Below are positions 21,418 through 30,916 of a DNA stretch of 64,000 nucleotides, in pieces. Location of the stretch: positions 1 through 64,000 of IMG/VR virus record IMGVR_UViG_3300021600_000393; one strand, given 5' to 3'. Position numbers and translations under genes: made by a program. The stretch's first letter is position 1. The number at the start of each line of letters is the position of its first letter. This DNA is from a virus. A model generated the notes under the pieces. It did no database searches and was not told where the DNA came from. It saw nothing but the letters and a program-made list of their open reading frames with translations.

Positions 21418-23256
21418 TTATGAGAATTTAATATTTGTTAGGTTTTGAACTCTAACATTAATGTCTTTAGTTGGGTATCTAATTTGATATGTTTGACTTG
21501 ATTCGGCAAATATTGTGTCACTTATCAATTCAATTTCTTTTGTAACCAAATCTTTATATCTTTGAGATGTTTGTGATGACGAATATAACCCTCCAACTTT
21601 ATTAAAAAAACTTATATTTGATATTGATATTACACCATTTTGGTTTTGTATGTTTTTTCTAAGTTCTGACACATTTACATTTTGCCCCATTTGTCTATTC
21701 CCACTAGAAAAGAAATTTGATATTTGATTAGCAATTGATGAAATTACTACTCCTTGATTTTGAGTATTATCAAGAATAATGTCAATTAAAACACCTAAAT
21801 CAATAACGTTTGCCGATTCAATTGAAATATAATCATTTATCATTCTATAATTAGATAAATAATTTGCTAAATTACTTTTAAGAGTGTTTGAAACAGTTTC
21901 AGTTAACATTCCACTATCGTCATAAGATAACATTTTTATTTTAATTTTATTATTTTCTTCAGTAATACTTACCTTTGCAGGTGCTCCAAATTGCGATGGC
22001 ATTGTTCTTATTAATGATTCATAATCATTAATTGTTACCGCTCTATTTTGAGCCGAAAAATTATAACTGACTAAATTCCTTACCTCTTCTAAAGTAGGAG
22101 TATTAGCTCCACCAATAGCTGCGGTAACGTTAGTACAACCTAATGAATTAACAACACTTGTATTAACAGATGATGACGCCCCATTAACTGAAAAATTAAC
22201 AGTTCCTATTTGGTTAATTACATTAACCCCAACATTTGTCGAAACCCCACCTCCAATTCTATATTGAATAAATAAAGTGGTATTTGATTTAAGTGTACTA
22301 CCTAAAGCAAAATTATTTGAATATTTATATAAATCTAAACTGTGCCCATTTCTTGCAAACTCATTTAATTGTTCATCAGCAGATTGACTTCCACCTCCAA
22401 AAGTCATTTTTAAAAACCCTTCAGGTGTAAACTCAGTGATAAATTTAGTAGAAATTGATATGTATTTTCCAATTTTTATTCCAGGATTATCCGAAATTTT
22501 AGTTGGGTCTTCAACAAAAACTTTATCTTCAATTAACGCTTTTACCTCATACCACCTTCCATCAATCGTCATAAAATCTTGACTACTAGGTATGTTTGCA
22601 AATTGTGTTCCATCTTTTAAGATAACACTTGTAATACCTAAGACATTTTTTTCAGGTAAAAATAACTCAAAAAACGGTTTTACGTCATTTGATGTGATAA
22701 CTCTTTTAAATACTTTTGTAAGCCCATTTACAACGGTTTCTCTTTTTTTAATTGTATAGTTAAGTAATTTACCATTTTCATCATAATTAGGGATTTTAAT
22801 TCTATTAGGAAAACCATCACTTCCAGTTGCCGATGTAAAATCAACGTCATATACAGATTCAAATACCTGACCTGCTCCTATAACTTGAGAACCCCTTCTT
22901 AATATTCCACAATAACTTAAATCTTCATTATCTCCAAGAGGTGGTACAGTAATTGAAAAGTCAACTAACGCCACTGAAGGTCTTTGACCTGGTATTTTTA
23001 ACCCATAGGTTCTGGCAATATTGTAAATTGAGGATGTTTGTTGAGCATATTGTAATACAGTTTCTTGAATACTTCTGTCAATATTAAATTGTAAATTATC
23101 GGTTACCGCCGCATTTAAATCCATTAACGCAGAAAATATAGACGCGTCATTAAAATTTTGAATTAAATCAGGGTAGTAAGCTTTAGTAAAATTAATTAAC
23201 TCTTGTCTTATCCCTTGATAATCTCTCGTTACATATGATATTTTTTTGTTTGCCAT
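21418..23256 (-). CDS. 6: Baseplate wedge protein gp6 (baseplate J-like)
   Basis: 612 residues, against about 660 for T4 gp6. The N-terminus (YVTRDYQGIRQELINF, then YYPDLIQNFNDASIFSALMD) and the DNLQFNIDRSIQETVLQYA segment are the signature of T4 gp6 and J-type proteins, which form the wedge ring that couples tail-fibre signalling to sheath contraction. A middle domain (ITVPPLGDNED, then LRRGSQVIG) and a C-terminal J-like part (NRAVTINDYESLI) are also recognisable. It lies 7 bases after gp25, the partner with which it forms the wedge core, as in many contractile injection systems. Confidence 0.88.
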   Translation of the reverse strand: MANKKISYVTRDYQGIRQELINFTKAYYPDLIQNFNDASIFSALMDLNAAVTDNLQFNIDRSIQETVLQYAQQTSSIYNIARTYGLKIPGQRPSVALVDFSITVPPLGDNEDLSYCGILRRGSQVIGAGQVFESVYDVDFTSATGSDGFPNRIKIPNYDENGKLLNYTIKKRETVVNGLTKVFKRVITSNDVKPFFELFLPEKNVLGITSVILKDGTQFANIPSSQDFMTIDGRWYEVKALIEDKVFVEDPTKISDNPGIKIGKYISISTKFITEFTPEGFLKMTFGGGSQSADEQLNEFARNGHSLDLYKYSNNFALGSTLKSNTTLFIQYRIGGGVSTNVGVNVINQIGTVNFSVNGASSSVNTSVVNSLGCTNVTAAIGGANTPTLEEVRNLVSYNFSAQNRAVTINDYESLIRTMPSQFGAPAKVSITEENNKIKIKMLSYDDSGMLTETVSNTLKSNLANYLSNYRMINDYISIESANVIDLGVLIDIILDNTQNQGVVISSIANQISNFFSSGNRQMGQNVNVSELRKNIQNQNGVISISNISFFNKVGGLYSSSQTSQRYKDLVTKEIELISDTIFAESSQTYQIRYPTKDINVRVQNLTNIKFS

Positions 23257-23263
23257 TATATTA

Positions 23264-23722
23264 CTAAATATTGATAATTACAAAATCACTAGATGCAAAA
23301 CTATCGGATGTTACTTGATAGTCAATTCTTATTTTTGCGGTATGTTCTTTTTCTGCAATTCCGGGCACCGTAAATGTTTTTTCTCCGTTAGCATCAATAT
23401 ACGTACCTTTATTTTCTTCACCGTCAGACGCTGCCGTAATTGAAATATTTTGTAAAGTTAATTGTGGTAAATATTCGCCAACAGTTTCCCGTATTTCAAA
23501 TTCAATTTGTGAAAATGTTTGAGCGTCAATAGGTTCAAAAATATATTCATATAGTCTAGTCCCAAAATTAGGCATATAATATCTAGTACCTTTTCTTGTT
23601 AATAACAAATGTATTAAATTACTTCTTATTTCTTCATCAGAAGTAAGTGTTAAATTTAAATAATCTCCGTATTGAGAGTCATTAAATGGGAAACTAACCC
23701 CATATGTTTTTCCAAACGCCAT
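23264..23722 (-). CDS. 25: Baseplate wedge protein gp25 (GPW/gp25 family)
   Basis: 152 residues, close to T4 gp25 (132). The family core is clear: NLIHLLLTRKGTRYYMPNFG, then TRLYEYIFEP, then FEIRETVGEYLPQLTLQNI. It includes the conserved KG-x-R, P-x-F-G and L-x-x-x-L-F-E-P positions found in gp25/GPW proteins. It binds gp6 and initiates the first sheath ring. It heads the gp25-gp6-2595 unit, 61 bases after nrdA, with an ATATTTAT element 6 bases before the ATG. That would give a leaderless or near-leaderless transcript if the element is a promoter. Confidence 0.92.
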   Translation of the reverse strand: MAFGKTYGVSFPFNDSQYGDYLNLTLTSDEEIRSNLIHLLLTRKGTRYYMPNFGTRLYEYIFEPIDAQTFSQIEFEIRETVGEYLPQLTLQNISITAASDGEENKGTYIDANGEKTFTVPGIAEKEHTAKIRIDYQVTSDSFASSDFVIINI

Positions 23723-23727
23723 TAATG

Positions 23728-23735
23728 ATAAATAT
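23728..23735 (-). promoter_or_regulatory. ATATTTAT element before gp25
   Basis: Minus-strand TATATTTATC; the octamer ends 5 bases before the gp25 ATG, in the nrdA-gp25 spacer. It resembles the Bacteroidetes -7 box TAnnTTTG. Confidence 0.4.
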
Positions 23736-23783
23736 AGTGTCGTCTTTTTTTATTCGAGAAAGAAGATATAAAATTAAACTATA

Positions 23784-26210
23784 TTATGATGAACATCCAA
23801 AACATTCAAAATCAGAATCTAACCCTTTTTTACTGTTTGGAACGTAATCATACGTCATTGTTTTTACTGGAGTCGTTAAAGGTTTTTCTATTTTTGACAT
23901 GTCCAACGCTAAATGTTTTGCTCCTGTTGAAATCGCTTTTGTTCTAACATAATAACATAAAGTTTTTAGTCCTTTTTCCCAAGAATGAAAATGTGATGAC
24001 GTAATTTTAGATAAAGTCGGATTAGACATATAAATATTCATTGATTGTGATTGGTCAATAAATGGTGCTCTATCCGCTGACATATCAATAAGTTCCTTTT
24101 GTGAAATCTCCCAAATTGTTTTATATTTAGGAATTAAATGTTCAATTCTTTTTACTTTTTTATTGTAATTTTTATCTTCAACATCTAAATGATTATTAAA
24201 ATTAATATTTTGTATAGACCCCTCATTTAATATGATTTCATTTTTTAATTCTTCGCTCCAAATACCAATTTTTTCAAAATCATTAATTAAATATTTGTTT
24301 ACAATTGTAATTTCGCCACCAACAACTCTTCTATTAAATAACGCAGAGTGAGCTGGTTCAGTCATTTCAAATGAACCTGTTATTTTAGCCGAAGACGCGA
24401 CCGGCATTTGAGCGGTTAATAAACTATTACAAACTCCAAATAATTTAACTTCTTCTTTAAGTTTGTCCCAATCCCATAATCCACTTAAATCATTTTTAGA
24501 TAATCCCCACATATCAAATTGAAATTCACCTGATTCCATTGGAGACCCTTTAAAGAACTTATAAGGTTCTCTAATACCTTGTTTACATAAACTATTACTT
24601 TCGGTTATTGCCGCATAATAAATTGTTTCAAATATATTTTTATTTAATAATTTAGCTTCACTAGAAGTAAAAACATAATCCATTATGTAAAAAACGTCAG
24701 CCAAACCTTGAATTCCAATCGCAATTGCTCTTTGTTCTAACCCACCTTTTAATCCTTTATCTGTCGAATAACTATTTATATCAATTACATTATTTAACGC
24801 CCTTACAACTTTTCTTGTTTCGTTTAATAATAATTGATAATCAAATTTACCATCAATTACAAAATTCTTTAACACCATTGATGAAAGAGTACATATTGCG
24901 GTAGTTGTTTCATCCGTAAATTGATAAATTTCACAACATAAATTACTTTGTTTAATGGTCCCAATATTTTTATGATTACTTTTACGGTTAGCACTATCTT
25001 TGGCGGATAAATAAGGAACTCCAGTTTCAACTTGAGATTCAATTATTTTACTCCAAATATCTTGAGCTTTAACTTTTTTACCAATTCCTAAAGAAACCGC
25101 TTTATTATAGTTTTCTTCATACTCAGCATCATAACATTCTTGTAATGGTTTAATACCAGATTTAATTATTTCATTTGGACAAAACAAATACCAGTCTTGG
25201 TTATTTTTTACCGCTTTCATAAAATTATCAGGTATCCATAATGCAGTAAATAAATCTCTCGCTCTTAATTCTTCGGCACCAGTATTTTTCTTTATTTCCA
25301 ACAAATCCATAATATCTTTATGCCAAGGCTCAATATAAATTGCCGCACTTCCTGGTCTTCTACCTTGTTGGTTAAAAAATCTTAAAGACTCGTTAACAAT
25401 TTTTAAATATTTTAATAACCCACCAGCATATCCACCAGAAGAATTAATTCTACTTTCTTTACTTCTAATATTTGACATTGATAATCCAATACCGGCAGCG
25501 TCTGACGAATAAGTCGAAATATCATTTAATGTTTGTAATAACCCATTTCTTGAATCTGAATTGTTATAATGTAACACACATGACGCTAATTGAGGTACTT
25601 TTGTACCAGAATTAATCATAATTGGAGTTGCGGGAGAAATAAGTTGGTTTGATAACGAATTATAATATTCAATAGCCTCTTCATAAGTATTTGTAACCCA
25701 TAATGAAACCCTCATGTACATATGTTGAGGTCTTTCTACAACTTTACCTTGAGGATTTTTTAATAAATACATTTCAGATAACGACCTCCAAGCAAAATAA
25801 TCAAAGTTATAATCATTGTCATGATTAATAACAGAATCAATATTATTTTCTCCGTATTTTTCTATAATTTCAATTAATTTTTTATGAATTATATTATCGG
25901 AATACAATTCTTTCATAGTTTCACAAAAACTTGGATTTGTTTCTTTATGATAAGAAGAAATAGCAACTGATGACGCCAATCTAGAATAATCATGATGACT
26001 TCCGGTGTAAGACGCCGCGATTTCATATACAAGTTTATCTAATTCTTTAGTAGTTATAACCCCTTCTGTTGGTACCGAAGTAATTACTTTAATAAAAACT
26101 TCATCTGAATTAACACTTAAACCTTTTGAAGATTTTTTAATTCTATTATATATTTTTTGTGGGTTAAATGAAACATCGTCCCCATCTCGTTTTTTTATTT
26201 TTAATGACAT
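23784..26210 (-). CDS. nrdA: Ribonucleotide reductase class Ia, large (alpha) subunit
   Basis: 808 residues, full-length for NrdA; reduces ribonucleoside diphosphates to deoxy forms for phage DNA synthesis. The N-terminal ATP-cone is visible (IKKRDGDDVSFNPQKIYNRI). Active-site residues can be matched to E. coli: Cys211 and Cys440 as the redox pair, and Asn423, Cys425 and Glu427 in SNLCCEI, with Cys425 as thiyl radical site. The C-terminal C-F-G-C motif is the shuttle pair that accepts electrons from thioredoxin/glutaredoxin. It is followed on the same strand by the tail genes and preceded by nrdB with a 20-base gap holding an AAGAGAA-type ribosome site. All key residues are present, so it is probably functional. 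Confidence 0.96.
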   Translation of the reverse strand: MSLKIKKRDGDDVSFNPQKIYNRIKKSSKGLSVNSDEVFIKVITSVPTEGVITTKELDKLVYEIAASYTGSHHDYSRLASSVAISSYHKETNPSFCETMKELYSDNIIHKKLIEIIEKYGENNIDSVINHDNDYNFDYFAWRSLSEMYLLKNPQGKVVERPQHMYMRVSLWVTNTYEEAIEYYNSLSNQLISPATPIMINSGTKVPQLASCVLHYNNSDSRNGLLQTLNDISTYSSDAAGIGLSMSNIRSKESRINSSGGYAGGLLKYLKIVNESLRFFNQQGRRPGSAAIYIEPWHKDIMDLLEIKKNTGAEELRARDLFTALWIPDNFMKAVKNNQDWYLFCPNEIIKSGIKPLQECYDAEYEENYNKAVSLGIGKKVKAQDIWSKIIESQVETGVPYLSAKDSANRKSNHKNIGTIKQSNLCCEIYQFTDETTTAICTLSSMVLKNFVIDGKFDYQLLLNETRKVVRALNNVIDINSYSTDKGLKGGLEQRAIAIGIQGLADVFYIMDYVFTSSEAKLLNKNIFETIYYAAITESNSLCKQGIREPYKFFKGSPMESGEFQFDMWGLSKNDLSGLWDWDKLKEEVKLFGVCNSLLTAQMPVASSAKITGSFEMTEPAHSALFNRRVVGGEITIVNKYLINDFEKIGIWSEELKNEIILNEGSIQNINFNNHLDVEDKNYNKKVKRIEHLIPKYKTIWEISQKELIDMSADRAPFIDQSQSMNIYMSNPTLSKITSSHFHSWEKGLKTLCYYVRTKAISTGAKHLALDMSKIEKPLTTPVKTMTYDYVPNSKKGLDSDFECFGCSS

Positions 26211-26230
26211 AGTTCTCTTAATATAATAAA

Positions 26231-27178
26231 TTAAAAATCAGAATCAAAGGTTAATGTCTCATTTAATTTTGCTTTTTGATATTCCATAGTTCTGGACTCA
26301 AAAAAGTTCCCTTTTGTTTCAATTGCAATTTGTTCCATAAATTTAAATGGTTGTTCAACATTAAATACTTTTTTACATCCAAATTTAACTAATAAACCAT
26401 CAGTTACAAATTCAAGATATTGTTTCATTAAATTTGAATTCATCCCAATTAAAGAAACAGGTAAAGATTCCGTAATAAATTCTTTTTCTATTTCTAACGC
26501 AGAAAGTAAAATTTCTTTAATCTTATTTTCACTTGGTTTATTTTCAATATGGTTGTTTATTAAGTGTATAGCAAAATCACAATGTAAATTTTCATCTTTA
26601 AATATTAATGAATTAGCATTACAAAGACCTTGCATAACCCCTCTAGATTTTAACCAAAAAATAGAACAAAATGAACCGGAAAAGAAAATACCTTCAACCG
26701 CGGCGAACGCAATTAATCTTTCTTGAAATGTTGAATTTTTAATCCAACTTAAAGCCCAAGTTGATTTCTTTTGAACCGCAGGTAATCTATCAATTGCATG
26801 AAAACATTCATCTTTTTCATTAGGATTTGACACATACGTATCAATTAATAATGAATACATTAATGAATGTATATTTTCCATCATGATTTGAAACCCATAA
26901 AAGAATTTAGCCTCAGGATATTGAACTTCTTTTAAAAAGTTTTCTGCCAAATTTTCGTTGACAATCCCATCAGAAGCCGCAAAAAACGATAATATATTTT
27001 TTACAAAATATTTTTCATTTTCTGACAAGTTTTCCCAATCACGAATGTCATTTGACAAATCCACTTCTTCGGCGGTCCAAAAAGCGGCTTGGTGTTGTTT
27101 ATAATATTCCCATATATCATTGTGTTGTATTGGGAAAATAACAAATCTATCTTTGTTTTCTTTTAGTATTTTTTCCAT
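26231..27178 (-). CDS. nrdB: Ribonucleotide reductase class Ia, small (beta) subunit
   Basis: 315 residues, slightly short for NrdB (E. coli 376), with the whole di-iron core present: Asp70, Glu101, His104, Glu162, Glu196 and His199. The radical tyrosine is Tyr108 in the E-N-I-H-S-L-M-Y segment. It houses the tyrosyl radical and pairs with NrdA encoded 20 bases downstream. It starts 5 bases after the gp41 helicase stop, so replication helicase and nucleotide supply share a transcript. The shortness comes mainly from the termini; nothing catalytic is missing. Confidence 0.95.
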   Translation of the reverse strand: MEKILKENKDRFVIFPIQHNDIWEYYKQHQAAFWTAEEVDLSNDIRDWENLSENEKYFVKNILSFFAASDGIVNENLAENFLKEVQYPEAKFFYGFQIMMENIHSLMYSLLIDTYVSNPNEKDECFHAIDRLPAVQKKSTWALSWIKNSTFQERLIAFAAVEGIFFSGSFCSIFWLKSRGVMQGLCNANSLIFKDENLHCDFAIHLINNHIENKPSENKIKEILLSALEIEKEFITESLPVSLIGMNSNLMKQYLEFVTDGLLVKFGCKKVFNVEQPFKFMEQIAIETKGNFFESRTMEYQKAKLNETLTFDSDF

Positions 27179-27183
27179 ATTTT

Positions 27184-28557
27184 TTAAGTTTGTCTTTGTT
27201 TTCTTTTTTCCATTAAATCTTTAACTCTATCACGTTGTCTTTCTTCTTGTTTTTCTTCAAGTCCTAAGAAAGTAACAGAACTTTCAGTATCAATCTCAAG
27301 CATACCATTATCAAATTTACAATTTTCAAAAACAACACCATCATCACCAATCCTTGATTTTGTAATTGCGATTGTTGCTAATTTCATTTCTTTTTGTTGT
27401 AAACTCTTCGCAACAGTTATAATAACGTGACCCACTTGGGCCTTTTTAATTGACCCTCCCATTTGGTCAGTAGTAACTACTTCAGAAGAAATAGAACTAC
27501 GATTTCCTTGAGTTGCTGTCCACCCAACTAAATCCATTTCATGACACATTGCTTCAAAAGCTCTCATTACAGACCCTTCAGACTTCCATTCGTCCCCCAA
27601 ATTTTTATCTGGAACAACACAATCAATATAATCTAAAGTAACCATATCAATTTTAATACCGTCAGCAACCATTTTACGAATTTGGTTTTTAATCTGTAAC
27701 ATAGTCATTGTATCTGATGGTAATTTTTTTAAAATTAAATGATTTGGCATCGCCTCTTTTATTTCATTAACTTTAGTCATTACTTCTTCTTTTCTCAATG
27801 TCAACTCATCCGGATGTATTTTAGTCCACAATGTAATATGTTTTCTTTGAATAATTTTTGGATTATCTTCAAAAAATAATTGTAAAACATTATATCCTAA
27901 GTTAAATGCGTGATTTGTAATTTTAGTCATTAGAGTGGTTTTACCGACTCCTGTTGGCGCAAGTATAACACCTATCTCCCCTTTAGCTAAACCACCTTTA
28001 AGTAGTCTATCAATACCTGAAATACCCATTGGAATTGGGTGACGGTAATCTTCATTTAAAACATCATCCAAATTAGAAAACGCATCAAGTAATCCGTCTC
28101 CTTTTGTACCAACTTGTATTGCTTCTCTAATTAATTCTTCAGCCTTATCATAATTTTCAAACTCACCACCATCAATTATTTTTTGAACTTTAACCATGGC
28201 TTTTTGAAGTTCTTGTTGTTTACAAAACTTCATTCCTTTTTCTTGAACAAAACCTAAACCACTACTTGGAGCTTCTTTTATTTTTGTTAAAGTATCTAAA
28301 ACTATTTTTGAAGCTAGTTCTTGTTGTAATTCAACTTTGGTTATTTGTTCTAATGTTTCAAATGACGGAGTATGTTCAAATTTAACATAATATTCTTTAA
28401 TCATTTGAATTATGATTTTAAAATATTTGTTTTCAAAATAATCAGATTCAATAACATCAATTATTGACCTACCGAATTCTTTATCAATTATGATTTGATT
28501 TAAAAGTTGTAACTGAAAAACGCTACCTAAATATTCAAAATTTTTACCAGTTCCCAT
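27184..28557 (-). CDS. 41: Replicative DNA helicase, DnaB / T4 gp41 family
   Basis: 457 residues (T4 gp41 has 475). An N-terminal helical domain (1-150, [16 protein letters not shown]) is followed by a RecA-type motor: Walker [10 protein letters not shown] near 202-210, Walker [11 protein letters not shown] near 305-315, then TATQGNRSS and the [20 protein letters not shown] segment with the DnaB-family H4/arginine-finger region. It unwinds DNA at the fork as a hexamer. A GGAGA ribosome site stands before the ATG, and an ATATTTAT element lies just upstream. No primase gene is seen beside it in this window. Confidence 0.92.
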   Translation of the reverse strand: MGTGKNFEYLGSVFQLQLLNQIIIDKEFGRSIIDVIESDYFENKYFKIIIQMIKEYYVKFEHTPSFETLEQITKVELQQELASKIVLDTLTKIKEAPSSGLGFVQEKGMKFCKQQELQKAMVKVQKIIDGGEFENYDKAEELIREAIQVGTKGDGLLDAFSNLDDVLNEDYRHPIPMGISGIDRLLKGGLAKGEIGVILAPTGVGKTTLMTKITNHAFNLGYNVLQLFFEDNPKIIQRKHITLWTKIHPDELTLRKEEVMTKVNEIKEAMPNHLILKKLPSDTMTMLQIKNQIRKMVADGIKIDMVTLDYIDCVVPDKNLGDEWKSEGSVMRAFEAMCHEMDLVGWTATQGNRSSISSEVVTTDQMGGSIKKAQVGHVIITVAKSLQQKEMKLATIAITKSRIGDDGVVFENCKFDNGMLEIDTESSVTFLGLEEKQEERQRDRVKDLMEKRKQRQT

Positions 28558-28576
28558 TTTTTAATTCTCCGTTTTA

Positions 28577-28584
28577 ATAAATAT
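28577..28584 (-). promoter_or_regulatory. ATATTTAT element before the gp41 helicase gene
   Basis: Minus-strand AATATTTATTAAAA at the end of the 150-residue gene, followed by a GGAGA ribosome site and the ATG at 28557. Confidence 0.35.
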
Positions 28585-29036
28585 TACACATCTAACTTAA
28601 CTTCCGCATATTCAAAAGACAATTCGTTCGATGAAAAAATGTCAGTTAAACTTGTCAGTAGTCTTTTTATGTGCGGGCGTATATCTACGGTGTATCTTAT
28701 CTTAGGCGGGTACACTTTAGCGTCAAACATTCTGTGACAAATTGTCATATCATTTATTTTAATATAAATGTTAAAACTTTCAGGACCATCAGTATATGAC
28801 GTATTTAATAGTTCTGGATTATCTTTAATTTCTTCTTTGTTTTCTAAAAGATAAACAACCGATTTTAATTTAAACTCAGCGCTTACCAAGTCTTTAAATT
28901 CTTTCAGAAAAAGATAAAGGTCTTCTGAATATTTTGCATTTGGATTATAATCCCTTACATTAAAAAATCTTTGGACGATTATGTTTTGATTAACCGTCAT
29001 TAAAAATTCTAATTTTGTTGAATCTAGTTCTTTCAT
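28584..29036 (-). CDS. Unrecognised protein between RNase H and helicase genes
   Basis: 150 residues, alpha/beta in appearance, with no recognised family. The N-terminal half is charged and helical (LYLFLKEFKDLVSAEFKLKS); the C-terminal half has HRMFDAKVYPPKIRYTVDIR. The ATG overlaps the RNase H stop by 4 bases (ATGA), implying coupled translation, and the gene ends 26 bases before gp41. A replication accessory role, for example loading or regulating the helicase, is possible from position only; it does not resemble T4 gp59 by eye. Confidence 0.55.
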   Translation of the reverse strand: MKELDSTKLEFLMTVNQNIIVQRFFNVRDYNPNAKYSEDLYLFLKEFKDLVSAEFKLKSVVYLLENKEEIKDNPELLNTSYTDGPESFNIYIKINDMTICHRMFDAKVYPPKIRYTVDIRPHIKRLLTSLTDIFSSNELSFEYAEVKLDV

Positions 29037-30046
29037 ATTGTGTTATTTTTTTGATATTTATTTTTTTCTTTTCTTGTTAATTTTAAAAATGGTTTTAAAA
29101 AATAAACCCACGTATCGTCTGTTTTAGGTAAAAATTTAAAAAGTCCATCATCCATCATCATCTTCATTAAATTTTTATAACCTCTACCATCAGGGTCTAA
29201 TGTTTCTTTATAATATTCTTCAACAATTTGTTTAACTTCGTCAGTTATTAATGGTTCCGATAAATCAATAATTTTTGAGTTTGTTTCAAAAAATTTATTC
29301 CCATATATACCATTTTTTGTTCTACCAGACAATAAATTTTTAAGTGATTTGTTATTTTTATCTTCATTTAATAACGTTTCCGCCTTTATTAAAATATCAT
29401 TAAAATTTATGGGTTTTTCAAGTATTTCGGGAAATAATTTAACTAATGTTTTTTCACCTAAATAATAAATTCCATCAATATTGTCAGATTTATCTCCTGA
29501 TAATATCTTATATGTTTTAATATTTTCGTGAGGAAATTCATAATGTTTTATTCGAATTTTATCTCCGTTTTTATAGGTCACTTTACTCATTGGTGAGTAT
29601 ATAGAAACCTTTTCAGAAATTAATTGAGTTAAATCCTTATCTGAAGATACTATGGTTTTATTTTCGTCTTGAGAAATTAAACAATAATACGCAATTAAAT
29701 CGTCAGCTTCATTATTATCCTGTTCAATTTGACGTATAAAAGTTTCTTCTAAATATTGTTTAATTCTACTTTTTTGTTCGTCAAAAGAATCATTTTCCAT
29801 TTCATTAACCCCATGTCTGCGGTTTTCTTTATATTGAGGATATAAAATTTTTCTAGTTGATGAATTGTCGTCACCGTCCCACATAACAACTACTTTATCA
29901 AAGTTTTGTTCATCGATAAGTCTTCTAATAGTGTTTATAAAATACCATATTCCTCCAACATGTTTATCATTATGGTAAAAATCTTTTACTCCACAAACCC
30001 CAATTTTTAATAAATTGTTAGCGTCAATTAATAATGTTTTTGTCAC
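29033..30046 (-). CDS. rnh: RNase H / 5'-3' flap exonuclease (T4 Rnh-like)
   Basis: 337 residues (T4 RNase H has 305). The PIN/FEN fold is clear: LLIDANNLL with catalytic Asp7, VVVMWDGD, then EADDLIAYY and TIVSSDKDLTQLI acid clusters, and a helix-3-turn type region ILSGDKSDNIDGI. It removes RNA primers and flaps during lagging-strand synthesis, as T4 Rnh does with gp32. The start is GTG at 30046; there is an in-frame TAA four codons upstream and no ATG candidate, and AAAGGAA sits immediately before the GTG, unusually close. The stop overlaps the next gene by 4 bases. Confidence 0.88.
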   Translation of the reverse strand: MTKTLLIDANNLLKIGVCGVKDFYHNDKHVGGIWYFINTIRRLIDEQNFDKVVVMWDGDDNSSTRKILYPQYKENRRHGVNEMENDSFDEQKSRIKQYLEETFIRQIEQDNNEADDLIAYYCLISQDENKTIVSSDKDLTQLISEKVSIYSPMSKVTYKNGDKIRIKHYEFPHENIKTYKILSGDKSDNIDGIYYLGEKTLVKLFPEILEKPINFNDILIKAETLLNEDKNNKSLKNLLSGRTKNGIYGNKFFETNSKIIDLSEPLITDEVKQIVEEYYKETLDPDGRGYKNLMKMMMDDGLFKFLPKTDDTWVYFLKPFLKLTRKEKNKYQKNNTI

Positions 30047-30067
30047 TTCCTTTGTTTATATTCGTTA

Positions 30068-30724
30068 CTATAAAATTTTGTTACTCTTTTTCAAATTATC
30101 TTCCGCCCATAATGGTTGAAGATTTTTATAATGACACAACTTATAAAGTTCGTCCTCTGTTTTTACCGATGATAATGGAATAATATGGTCAATATGCCAC
30201 TCACTCCTGTTATCCCAACTCATACCATTAGTAAATTGAGTTTCTAAATATTCTTTTAGAAATTGGGGGGTACAACCTACAATATCAAAAGTTTTGTTTC
30301 TTTTGGTGACATTTTTGGATTTAAGAAATCTTCTTAACCGACTTCTTACCGAACGGGCAATATTATACATCGGGTCATTAGCTCTTCTATATCTATCTTT
30401 TTCGTTAATGGAATCTCGATTATTCTTATTATTTTCAGAACGAATATTTTTATAAAATACGCGATATTTTTCATCATATTTTTTTTTATCGTCTTTATTT
30501 TGTGAATAATAATTTTTACCATATTGTAGTTTAGTTTCCCTATTTAAATAATAATACTTTTTAGAATAGTTTTTTTTTGTGTCTTGATTTAATAAGTATC
30601 GTTCTTTTCTAACTTTACTGTCACACAATTTACAAATACTAATATATTTTTCCCAATCTTGTCTATAATAAAAATTACAAACATTTTTTTCTTCCTTACA
30701 TTTAGTACAAACTTTAGTTTCCAT
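30068..30724 (-). CDS. HNH endonuclease with N-terminal zinc finger (homing-type)
   Basis: 218 residues. An N-terminal zinc-binding element has C-x2-C (Cys6, Cys9) and C-x2-C (Cys31, Cys34). A long basic Lys/Tyr/Asn-rich linker follows, and the C-terminal HNH site reads EWHIDHIIPLSS followed by NLQPLWAEDNLKKSNK, with the His-Asp-His and later Asn residues of the family. Free-standing HNH genes of this type in T4-like phages are usually homing endonucleases. The flanking genes, RNase H and UvsX, look intact, so it is a free-standing insertion rather than intron-borne. Its start overlaps a 50-residue RHH gene by 11 bases. Confidence 0.85.
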   Translation of the reverse strand: METKVCTKCKEEKNVCNFYYRQDWEKYISICKLCDSKVRKERYLLNQDTKKNYSKKYYYLNRETKLQYGKNYYSQNKDDKKKYDEKYRVFYKNIRSENNKNNRDSINEKDRYRRANDPMYNIARSVRSRLRRFLKSKNVTKRNKTFDIVGCTPQFLKEYLETQFTNGMSWDNRSEWHIDHIIPLSSVKTEDELYKLCHYKNLQPLWAEDNLKKSNKIL

Positions 30725-30866
30725 TTTTAATATATTCTATTAATAATTTATTAACAAGAGAAGATAAGTTTATAGATTTATTTTTAAAATATTGTGGTAG
30801 TTCAGGGTCAACCGAAACACCAATTTTAACTTTTTTTTCTATTTCTTTTTTTTTCTTTCTTCCCAT
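30714..30866 (-). CDS. Small ribbon-helix-helix (CopG/Arc-like) DNA-binding protein
   Basis: A 50-residue ORF not usually called because of its length. A Lys-rich N-terminal arm (MGRKKKKEIEKK) is followed by a beta strand (VKIGVSVDPEL) and two helices (SINLSSLVNKLLIEYIKN), the pattern of RHH repressors, which bind operators as dimers. An ATATTTAT element ends about 5 bases before the ATG, a position where it could be both promoter and autoregulated operator. The 3' end overlaps the HNH gene by 11 bases in another frame, suggesting that the two are expressed and perhaps moved together. Confidence 0.7.
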   Translation of the reverse strand: MGRKKKKEIEKKVKIGVSVDPELPQYFKNKSINLSSLVNKLLIEYIKNGN

Positions 30867-30870
30867 ACTA

Positions 30871-30878
30871 ATAAATAT
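30871..30878 (-). promoter_or_regulatory. ATATTTAT element before the RHH-HNH pair
   Basis: Minus-strand GATATTTATTAG just before the RHH ATG at 30866, in the 50-base spacer after uvsX. Confidence 0.35.
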
Positions 30879-30916
30879 CTACAAATTATAAAAAAGTAGA
30901 ATTATTACAACTTTTT

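Noticed and set aside
30068-30724. Intron or intein carrying the HNH endonuclease
   Set aside because: RNase H and UvsX on both sides look full length and no gene is split around it.
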